In this document: positions 37,768-47,693 of the stretch, one piece after another
How positions within the stretch are numbered: the stretch's first letter is position 1
Layout of the letters: each line of letters starts with the position of its first letter
Assembly (NCBI GenBank): GCA_032719365.1
Contig: CM064863.1
Span: 64,629,583-64,693,582, forward strand
Source: Prinsepia uniflora
Taxonomy: Eukaryota; Streptophyta; Magnoliopsida; Rosales; Rosaceae
DNA: 64,000 bases
Direction of reading: 5' to 3'
Made by a program: the position numbers and the translations under genes
Notes under the pieces: generated by a model
Told to the model about the DNA's origin: nothing
What the model saw: only the letters and a program-made list of their open reading frames with translations
Databases searched by the model: none

Positions 37768-39016
37768 TTAGATTATGGTATCGTGAAGTGCACATGTGAG
37801 TTCAATGACAATGGCAATGATTCTTAGTAAGTACAAGCAGTTCATCATTGCTTCCTCTATGCTCGACCCCTCTTCGCCTTTTGGTAACTTGAAAGACGTC
37901 GTCAGCTCAGGAGGCTTATCCAGCCAGGGGAATTGCAACAACATAGTCAAATTGAAGAACATCACTTGTTTCATGATTTTGTCCTCGACTTCGTCAAGGG
38001 CAAGGTCCATGTGATCCTTGAAGTGCCGATAGGCCATGAACTCATGAACTATTTTCTGCCCTGTGGCTGCAAGAAAATTGTACAAACATGCAGTCTTCTC
38101 CTTATGGCCCTGGAGAACTCCCATCTGAAGATCCTGATCAGCAAGCTCCCTCTGATAGACTTGGATGACTTCTTCTTTCTAGGCCACTGGCTTCTTAGCA
38201 ACCTCAACCTTTTGCTTTAAGCGTTGAACCTCTTACTCCAGATTGGAAGATCGCTTCAGGGCTTGATTGAGCTTTTGCTCCTTACCCTTGACTTTCTCCT
38301 CCCACTGTCGTACGACCTTTCGATCGGCCTCTAGCCTCTGAGCCTACTTGGCATATTTTTGCAAGACAATGTAGAACTCACCAAAGCACTACCGCACCAG
38401 AAACAGTTGGCCAAAAACTCAAATTTCCAAACAAGCATAGTCATACATATATGCCAATTGGTAGACACAATCGAAAGGACAAGAACACTTACATGAGCTT
38501 GCTCGGCTATGACCCTTGCATACCGATCTGAAAAGGGGGGCTGAGCTCTTCTCTTCGATCTCCAGAAGTGACTTCTAAGAGCCGAGAACTAGGGCATTGA
38601 TGACCATTACTATGGTTGGGTGCATGCACTTGGTCACCGTTTCCCAGTTCTCGTCTACCTTTGATGATTGAACCACATCAGTAGTGTCTGATGGCTCGGC
38701 AAAGCAAGAACGTAGATCGTGGAAGATCGAGCCTTGGCTTCTCGGACACCCTATTCGGGAAGTCTAATTTCCCTAATCTCTTCAACCTTCTTAATGTACC
38801 AATCGGTACCCTCATCCTCAACATGCTCCACAATGGGTGCTAATTGCCTCTTCCAAGCCTCCATCAGTTTTTGCCACCAAATCCTTTCCTGATCCACATC
38901 TCCTGCATTAGGTCACTTCCGACTAACCAGGGGGCTCCTTCCGACCTAGAAGACGACCCTTCATTGTTCAACAGCCCCTTCTGCCTATTCCCTTTCACGG
39001 GTTTTGGCTGATTCAT
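37768..39016 (-). pseudogene. Broken coiled-coil ORF, possibly the antisense ORF of a Tat-lineage element
   Basis: A minus-strand reading starts at an ATG at 39014-39016 (MNQPKPVKGNRQKG) and is broken by in-frame stops and a frame change near 38870. It recovers as a charged, coiled-coil-like stretch at about 38130-38345 with two further in-frame stops. The open part at 37768-38124 (118 codons) ends with KPPELTTSFKLPKGEEGSS. I know of no enzyme domain in it. Several Tat-lineage Ty3 elements carry an extra ORF, antisense to pol, between pol and the 3' LTR. The position here, just upstream of a tandem repeat, purine tract and LTR in plus orientation, fits that. It could instead belong to the Athila-like element on the same strand. 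Confidence 0.45.
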
Positions 39017-39308
39017 GGTCGATTTCTACCTCTCTCCTCACTAAGCAAAGTCTTATTCCCTTGACTTTGTGTGATGTCTTCTGATACTTTGTGATCGTCT
39101 CATTCATATTCTTGGCGTAAAAGGGAAAAATGAGGAATTCTAACCTCTTTTATGGGCGCTTTTGGTGCCTTGAGATGTGAACCCCCAATCTGAAAGGTGC
39201 CACACGTTTGCTATCACTATTCCAACATACGGATTACACATTTGAATACATACACCTTATGTATTAAAAAAATTCGATTCTCGAAAACTTGAAGTCGTTC
39301 AAAACTTC

Positions 39309-40010
39309 GAAGTCTGCTCCAATCAGCAAGCAGGAACATTGTGAGTAATTGGACACTTCATACAAAGTACCTCTCATGGGAATGCTCCAATCGGCAAGTA
39401 GGAACAATGTGACTAATCGGAAGCATCTGTCGAGGTGCTCTCACAGCCCTGATCGGCAAGTACAAACATTGCAACCGATTAGAAGCCACTTTTAAAGTAA
39501 ATTCACATGTCAAGGCTTCAATCGGCAAACATGAACATTGCGACCGATCAGATGCTTTTAGCTAAGTGTTCTCATAGGCTCCACCCAACAAAAAGGAACA
39601 TTGCAACCGAACGATAGCCTTTGAGAAGTATCATCTCATGTCAATGCTCCAATCGGCAAGAAGGAACATTACAACCAATCAGAATCATCTGGTGAGGTGC
39701 TCTTACGACCCTGATCGACAAGCAAGAAAATTATGACCAATCAAGAGCCACTTGCGAAGTACCTTCACATGTCACTACTCCAATCGAAAAGTAAGAACAT
39801 TGTGACCGATTGAAACATCTAGCGAGGTGCTATCGCAGCCTTGGTTAGTAAGCAGGAACATTGTGACCGATTATAAGCCACTTACGAAGTACTTTCACAT
39901 GTCAATATTCCAATCGGCAAGCAGGAAAAATGCGAGCGACCAGAAGCATCTGGCGAGGAGTTCTCGCGACCTTGATCGGCAAGCAGGAACATTGCGACCA
40001 ATTGGAAACC
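39309..40010 (+). repeat. Tandem repeat, 11 monomers in a dimeric pattern
   Basis: Eleven degenerate copies of a unit centred on ATCGGCAAGCAGGAACATTG. Spacing mostly alternates between about 61 and 69 bp, giving a higher-order unit of about 130 bp. A-type units are preceded by ATGCTCCA, B-type units by CCCTG. It ends about 115 bp before the purine tract at 40126. Tat-lineage elements are known for tandem repeats in exactly this 3' untranslated zone. Confidence 0.8.
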
Positions 40011-40125
40011 TATTACTATATTCTTTCTCACAATCATTCGGCATGAAGGAACTATCATAACTGACCCAATATTGAGGACTAGTGCAACACCGGTTGATTG
40101 AGGTACACTTCCCCCCTTCTAACAC

Positions 40126-40137
40126 TTGGGGGACTAG
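40126..40137 (+). other. Purine tract before the presumed Tat 3' LTR
   Basis: TTGGGGGACTAG directly precedes TGGTACATCC. A G-rich tract ending in ACTAG before a TG is a plausible plus-strand priming site. It marks the LTR start. Confidence 0.5.
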
Positions 40138-42604
40138 TGGTACATCCCCCTAGTCGGTTAACACGTATCGCCCGGAGCTAAAAGTCCTCGACCAAGGAAA
40201 TCAACCCCACCCAACGACTTAGGGAACTTATGTTGAAACCATGTAGGCCAACCATTCTCAATACGAGCAGCACCACCATAAGCATATGATCCACTACCAG
40301 GTCATCATTAGAGACGTCAATCGGTAGTGACATGACCCATCCCAATCCCCCCGATATTAACGTGGGATGTGTCATGCTCCCATCAGACACGAAGTGTCAG
40401 ACAAGGGATAATACACACCTCATCCCATACGGGGCTCCCAGAGAGCACCAGGATCGGTGCAGGAGTGCGATGGCTCGGTCTTTGCTACAGCCCGCATCCG
40501 TGATCAACCTGAAGGGTATTAAAACCATTCAGAACTATGAGTGGACGAAAATCAATAAATTCATAAAACGCATTTCATAAAGATAACTTATGCCCTTCAC
40601 TAAAAAGTATGCATGCATCGAAAGTCAGTAATCAAAACATTTACTTAAATAAGCCATTAGGGCCTTAGCCCAAAAACGATAACTCAAAATCAAGTGTGGG
40701 AACTCAGCCCAAAACTGTAGAATACCAAAATCCGTAAATCCAAAACCAAGTGGGTCACTGCCCAAATCCATAACCACAAATCCACAGGGACAAAAATACC
40801 ATTTCATGATTCCAACAATCCATATTACCATATAACCATCCCTGGAAACCTAGATGCCTAGCATCCCAGACGCTCGACGTCCCAGACGTCATATCTCATG
40901 GTAATAAGCAACGCGTGCTACCCGGGGTCTTTCCGGGTCAATATCTCTGACATCCCAGATGTCCAACATCCTAGACGCCTAATCATAGCATTCCTGCTCC
41001 TGAGTCACTATACGGTCAGGTAGCTCCGTATAATGACTCCTCGTAGGCAATGCACTGTGAGTTCCCTAGTGTCCCAGACACCTGGAGGAGACCATCACAT
41101 ATCCTTGTATCAAGATGGTATATGGAAAACAGTTTTACAAGTCATTTCAAAACATCTCAATGGGCCCTGCCCGAAATCTCTATAAAATATCACAAAACTA
41201 TTTAGGGTCCCCGACCAGAAATCACGTTTATGAAACATAGGGTCCCAAACCCGAAATCACATTTATAAAACTCAACTGGGCCTCATGCCCGATTTTGTAA
41301 ACCACTGGGCCTTCGGCCAGTTCACATAACTCAAAAGGGTCTCAGCCCGATTTCGTAAACCAACTAAGCCCCTGGCCCGATTACATAATTCAAATGGGTC
41401 TCAAGCCCGAATTCATCTTTCCAAAACCAAAACCATGCCATAGAACCATAATTAAACTCACAATCATATATCCATAGCATAAACTCGTAAACCTAAAAAA
41501 CCGTGTAAATACGAGATTACCTCGAAATACGTGCCATCATGTAAACCACCAGTGCCACAATCATCATCATCATAGAAAACACGTATGTAAAATATATAAA
41601 ATAATTATGCATGCATCACAGTTTAAAAAACGAAGTCCACTCACGGACTGTCTTACGTCGCCTCCTCGATATGCGTGCCAAAAGCCTCCTCGGGCCACAC
41701 CACTATCACCAGGACTTCCAAACCTGTCCAAATCATACTAGAGGGTTACTAACCTCCTCATTAAACCCTCATTAAAGCCCCGTAATTTTTTCAAATTTTT
41801 AAACTCGATCCTAAATCTTCGGACACCCCGAAACATATCGAAACGATGTCCGATCGACACGAAACCAGTCCCAAAAATATTCGTTACATCGAATAGATTA
41901 TTTCACATGTTGAAAGTTTCCCAAAAAAGGCCCTCGCGCGCCCCCACATGCGGCCTGAACTCCCTGTGCATGAAAACCACGCGTCGGGTACTGTTCATCG
42001 TCAACCTACAGCGAACCCGGTCTGAAACGGTTCATTAGTTCAATCTGGTTCAACCGAACTGACGGACCGACTCGGCCTGTTCTCCTAATTCTAGCCACCA
42101 TTCTCGATGGGGTTTCCACCTACATGATCATCTAATCCTCCTCTAGGGTTCTATGACTTCAAAAACAAAAAACACACACGAGATCATTACCTGTAGCTCA
42201 AAACCTGTAGCCCAGATTCCTCATCCATGTTCTAAGCTTTTCTGGCCATCTCGGTCCACGAAACCAACGCCAAAACTCTTCATTTTGTCCCTAGAACCAG
42301 TCCTAACACTCAGAAATAACCCAAAAACATCAGGATTTGTGGTTTCAAAAAATGATAAAACATAGGGTTTCTCGGGTTTCCGGCTTACCGCCGTCGTTCC
42401 ACCGTCGTGAGTTCCTCCTCTCACTTCCTTGGTGTCCTAATCTTCTCCTGGGTTCAGTCTAGTAAGGGTTTGAGTTAAGTTTGTGTGGGTTAGAAGTGTA
42501 GTGTCAGGACCCGACCCTCCTCGGTCAGGACCCGACTCATCTAGCACCATATTGTCCGCTTTGGGCCTCGCCCTCATGGTTTTGTTTTCGGGACCTCATG
42601 GTGC

Positions 42605-42672
42605 AACTTCCCAGGGGGTCACCCATCATGGAATTGCACCAGCCTCAACTCGCTTAACTTTGGGGTTCCAAT
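42605..42672 (-). other. 5S rRNA-like promoter in the Cassandra 3' LTR
   Basis: The minus strand keeps AAAGTTAAGCG (5S box A region) and GATGGGTGACC plus CTGGGAAGT (box C region). The middle differs from 5S, so it is not a functional 5S gene, but RNA polymerase III could still recognise it, as reported for Cassandra. Confidence 0.75.
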
Positions 42673-43019
42673 CCCACCCCCCCCCCCCCCCCCCCCCCCC
42701 CAAGCCACTTGAGCTCCCAAAAGGCCTAGTTCTAGATAGGTGTGCGCCTACACCTTTAAGGCACAACACCATCCTCTCCAAGACCATTCCCCCTAACAGG
42801 AATGTGGGATTGTTCACCGTTCCCTTCGGGACACGGGTCTTACAATCCACCCCCCTTAGGGCCCAGCGTCCTCGCTGGCACACTTCCCGGTCGGGGTCTG
42901 GCTCTGATACCAAATTGTGAGGACCCGACCCTTCTCGGTCAGGACCCGACTCATCTAGCACCATATTGTCCGCTTTGGACCTCGCCCTCACGGTTTTGTT
43001 TTCGGGACCTCATGGTGCA

Positions 43020-43086
43020 ACTTCCCAGGGGGTCACCCATCATGGAATTGCACCAGCCTCAACTCGCTTAACTTTGGGATTCCAAT
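43020..43086 (-). other. 5S rRNA-like promoter in the Cassandra 5' LTR
   Basis: Second copy of the 5S-like stretch, nearly identical to the first, in the LTR that would drive transcription of the element on the minus strand. Confidence 0.75.
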
Positions 43087-43838
43087 CCCCCCCAAAGCCA
43101 CTTGAGCTCCCAAAAGGCCTAGTTCTAGATAGGTTTGTGCCTACACCTTTAAGGCACAACACCATCCTCTCCCAGACCATTCCCCCTCGCAGGAATGTTG
43201 GATTGTTCACCGTTCCCTTCGGGACACAGGTCTTACAAGTAGTGAGTTTGGGGTATGGGTTTTTGTGTTCTTCGCGATTTGGGAGATGTCGAGAGAGAGA
43301 TGCAGGTGATGGTGATGAGGATCAGCTGAGAGGGAATGAAGGGTCCAGATGCAATCTTGGAAATGAGAAGGACGGCTAGGATTGCATGAAGAAAATAAAT
43401 CATATTTTAAGTGACCAATTGGGGCAAGATCCACATTTTAGGGAAAAGGGAGTGTGGGATGAGTTGCACTTGTCACTCATCCACGAGTCCAGATTAATTC
43501 CAATTTTAGATCAGATTACAATATTATAATATTATTTTACTTAAACCCTCGATTCGTACGTTTAATCGATTTCGCTCCCGTTGCCATAACTTTTTTGTCT
43601 GACGTCCGATTTCGAATTGTCACCTATCTATGGATTCGTATCGACCCGATCTACGTAACAGTTCTTGGCCCTCGGCCATCGGACCTCCCAGGTCAAAATT
43701 CACCATTTTGCCCACTCCTAGGGGCAAAATAGTCATTTTACACCATTTGGTCGATTTCGCTTAACTAATCACCGTTTAACCTCAATAATCCTTGATTAGT
43801 CACTAATCTAATCCCAAAATTTGGAACGGGTCGTTACA

Positions 43839-46800
43839 ACCTTTCCCCCTTAAATAATTGCGTCCTCAAAATTCCAACTATATCGATTCCATATCCACCT
43901 CGTGGAAAACAATTCGATCTCACATCATGTGTACACTTGTACACTCACTAACCAGCACAATACTTATCTACACCCAGACGTTCCATCACGAACTCACCTC
44001 GTATTGACTACACTCGATCACCTCGAGTGAAATCGATCACACGATCCGAGCACTTGACACTTCTATCCTTACTCGGACACATTCAGTTTAATGGTTTCTC
44101 TCAATCACTAATACACTCTGACATCTACTCCCATTGGGAGTCACAAAATCTTACTCATCAATCCACGCTGACACATTCAGCCAAACCGTCACCACTTGGC
44201 CAGTCGTAAATCAATCCTACATCTTTCCCGCATCGAGAGTTACCAAATCTCACAATTTCTCCGCATTTCCTGAATTTCTCACAATTTCTCTACCACACTG
44301 ACTCACTCTAGAATCACACCAAAGTACTTCGTACCAAAATTTCCTCATAATCCATGCTACCATTAGTGAGAGTCTTAGAGCAGCTGATCCACGCAAAACA
44401 ACCAGTGGTTACACCAACCACCAACTTACTCAACATGAGTATATGTACACCAACATCTCACTCGACCTGCATGTAACTAGACCCCATCGAATACCTGCCC
44501 AGCAGTAATACACATCCCAACTCTAGGGTTCCATTAGCCATCCACGGCTCTGAGCACCTGCTCATACAATCACTATATCCATCAAAATCACTCTGCCTAG
44601 CGCATAGTATTCAATGTCCAGTTCACGTCCTCGACCAATCCAGTGATATCGGAACTAAGCCGACTACCAACACGCACAACCACACACCACTGGTACATCC
44701 TATGTAACGTCACCAGGCACCACTCGGCCTCTCCAGTATCGATTCTTGTACAACATACAGGGTACGTACATCCATCCTCCAACCATTCCCCTACATGTTT
44801 CCTAGTCAATCACGATTTAATACTAGGGTCTATCTGTCCAATCCCATACTAGAAAAATCGATTACTCCAACTCATCATCCATTCTGAGTCCCATGGTCAC
44901 CCGACCAGCATCACAACGTCTACTCCCAAACACGTAAACCAACATGTACAAATCTGACTCATGCCCACCAAGGCGTACCCATTCATGCCAATTGAGCATT
45001 CCAATCTCACCCACGTCTACTGAGACGCACTAACATCGAACCTATCGGTTACCTGCTCAAACGATTTTCGTACCACATTCGATTGACTTCGAAAGGAAAC
45101 CAATCCCATTGTCCACATATCCAAGGTTGACCAAATCCGACCCCGTCGAATGCCCACTCATTCACAGCGTCAAATATTCAAGTCAAATTGTAAACATCTC
45201 AACTCACTCAAGTATCGTCTCATACCGAATCAACTTCGAGAAGAAGTTCAATCCAACCATTCCCATATCCAAATATTCACAACAGAGTAATAAACTCTTC
45301 ACCTAACTTGATCAACAAGATCACGATTAAGATCCATTATCACGTCACCCGACCGGTAACATCACGATCCTAGATCGTTGCAATGCCCAATGTCCATAAC
45401 ATCACAATCCAGATCCACCTAGAATCCGCACATGCTCACTCAGCTAACAATCCACCTGAAATCTGTTCGTAGGGTTTTACACCCTCTTGGAATCCTTCGT
45501 CAGTCTCATCACTCCTCAACTATTTTCACATCTAATCGTTCCGTCAAAAATGAAACACGACTAAACTGTGGGTCCTCTTCAATTACCTCATTTCGATCCT
45601 TATCATCCCACCCAGGGAAAATCAAAGATGATCCAAGATGATGACATCAACATTCATCCTACGTGAGTGCAAACACAAACTCACTGCACCCACCACACCA
45701 AGTAACCCAACATCGTCTGCCACTAAGCAGTAAATAAGAAATCTCATTCACCTAGCCTCGAAATACTCAACTCCTCCTGATGACCCCAAAACACAATATG
45801 GGTCCACCAACCAATACAGACTCAACGTACTGGTGACAACAACCATCAACTGCCATGGGTAGAAAATAAGAAGTCACCCCCAATGAATTCAGAATACCCA
45901 TCACCAATGTTGAAACAAACACTCATCTCGCCTCCTCAATCATAACTCTCCTCGAATTTGAATTTCCAATCATGTTGGAAATAGGTATGCTTTCACTTAG
46001 ATGTCAAGTCCAACCACTGGAGTTCGCAATCTTCAACTTACTCGGACAACCACGTGTCCGTAACGAAGCTATTACCCAGACCTCCTGTCCGTTCATAACC
46101 GTTTATGCACATTTGAAAGGATGTAATTCGTTACTATCTCGTTCTCATATCTCAATCTTTATAGGCTCAACTCTCGGGTTTTCATGTTATTCACAATCAC
46201 AAACTCTCACATCAACACCACCAACGATTTTTTTCGGCTTCTTCCAATTTCAATAATTTCGTTGTACTTCCTAGGGATACTAGAAACGTACAACCACGCA
46301 AGTTTCAGAGTTAACGACAACTCCCCGAATCCACTAATTTCCATGACGTCCCTTGCGTCATCCAAAACTCCTCGTGTCTCAATCGTACCTCTTTATCCAT
46401 TCATCACTTAGTCATCTCATAACTATTGGGGCTTATCCCAACACATCACAATCCCCACTGGATCCCGTCCAGTCCATCACTCAACCACTACCGAACCTCA
46501 GATACTGAACATATACCCATCATGACGGAGTCACATCCCAACTCGTGGCTCATCGTCATCATAACCACTAGCACCCTGTGCACGAATCAGAAAACCCTGA
46601 GTCGTTACTCATACCGAGCAACAACCCCGTATCTCCGATCAGGTGAAAGGAACTTTGCCTCTCTCGTACCTCACAACTATAGGTACCACCACTCTGACAA
46701 TCCACATCATGATAATGAACCTTCCCTGAACGTCCCCCGATTCTCAACTACCACAACTACACCAATTACCCTCGATAGCCAGCCATCCCCACACGACTGT

Positions 46801-47693
46801 CGACCTACAGTCATCGCTATCGAGATCCGCATCCACGCATCACACTATTATCTAGTCCAACTCGGGGATTCCATATTTTATCTCATAACTGTACCCGTGG
46901 ATCAGATCCCGTCATTTCATTTCGTGTCGGGCCAACCAACCTCTATAAGTTTGACTAGACTCACTAGAGTCATCCACATGATCATCCACGACCTCAGTCG
47001 CTCTTTGTAGCACAAGTTCCAATCCACTAGTCACAATCTGGAGTTCGACCCGACAAACCACCTCGACTTCGGAAAGTCGTCCAATCCACTACAACTACGA
47101 ACTTCACAAATTCAATTCATCAATCACAACTAAGGTTCACTTTTCCAGTCTATCCATCATAAATTAGGGTTCCACAATCACACCCTAAGGTTCCCCTGAA
47201 CCCAACTGCTTTCTGCAATAAAATCCACAATCTGACCAACCCCGCGGTCCTAACGTCATATAGACGTCAATCCAATCCTATCATCAACTCAATTGGGGTT
47301 CCACCACTAAGGTCATCAGCTAACTCATGTACTAGCATCCCTCACACCAGCAATCGCCACTAGGGTTCACATTCTCAGACCATTACTCAAATGGGGTTCT
47401 CCGAACCCAACTGCTCCCAGCAACACCACAATCTAACATCACATGACCAAACCAACGGTCCCACATTACCAGTTCGTCACATACAACCCCACTTGGGTCG
47501 AATCAAACTAACGCACGGCGTATCGGGCCAATCAAACTCTATCCACTATTCAAACCCAAAAACTATCAAATTGGCATCCTACTATCAAGTTGATAACGGG
47601 CTGACCACGTAGATACATCACATCCTCGACCTGCGTGTACCACAAGAACTACACAGTTTTCTCAAATAGCGATAACCTCGCTCTGATACCACT
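43839..47693 (-). mobile_element. E3 internal region, non-coding
   Basis: About 3.86 kb between purine tract and PBS. On the minus strand a short ORF near the PBS starts MYLRGQPV at the place homologous to MSRRG in E1. No polymerase domain is readable. The 194-codon plus-strand ORF at 46426-47010 is antisense, rich in H, T, S and P, and looks like chance. Confidence 0.8.
47680..47691 (-). other. E3 primer binding site (tRNA-Met type)
   Basis: TGGTATCAGAGC on the minus strand, two bases inside the 5' LTR edge at 47694. Confidence 0.9.

Larger units (their letters stand above)
42502..43237 (-). mobile_element. Cassandra-type TRIM retrotransposon
   Basis: A tiny LTR element with LTRs at 42502-42844 (343 bp) and 42916-43237 (322 bp) and a 71-bp body. 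On the minus strand the body holds the PBS TGGTATCAGAGCC (42900-42912) and a purine tract CTAAGGGGGGTGGAT (about 42845-42859). Each LTR contains a 5S rRNA-like stretch (minus strand; 42605-42672 and 43020-43086) with AAAGTTAAGCG and GATGGGTGACC...CTGGGAAGTT, which cover the internal promoter of 5S genes. This is the hallmark of Cassandra. The flanks TGTAG and AGTAG form a TSD with one mismatch, and the E3 5' LTR shows the empty site. It encodes no protein and is mobilised by others. The left LTR has a 25-C run (42677-42701). Confidence 0.88.
40328..43838 (-). mobile_element. E3 3' LTR with a Cassandra-type insertion
   Basis: About 2.77 kb without the insertion at 42502-43237. The purine tract (minus strand TAAGGGGGAAAGGT) adjoins at 43839-43852. 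Contains the GGGCCTC/GCCCGA array at 41270-41410 and CCCAGACGTC-type repeats near 40855-40985. Confidence 0.9.

Noticed and set aside
39309..40010. Possible CRISPR array or gene cluster
   Set aside because: Tandem monomers diverge gradually and lack unique spacers; the context is a retrotransposon 3' region.
42483..43379. Overlapping 120-145 codon ORFs on both strands around the Cassandra element
   Set aside because: They run through LTR ends, the poly-C run and the 5S-like stretch, and Cassandra elements encode no protein.
46426..47010. 194-codon plus-strand ORF in the E3 internal region
   Set aside because: It is antisense to the element, rich in H, T, S and P, and has no recognisable domain. 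The same region of E1 and E2 has no counterpart, so chance in A+C-rich DNA is the simplest reading.
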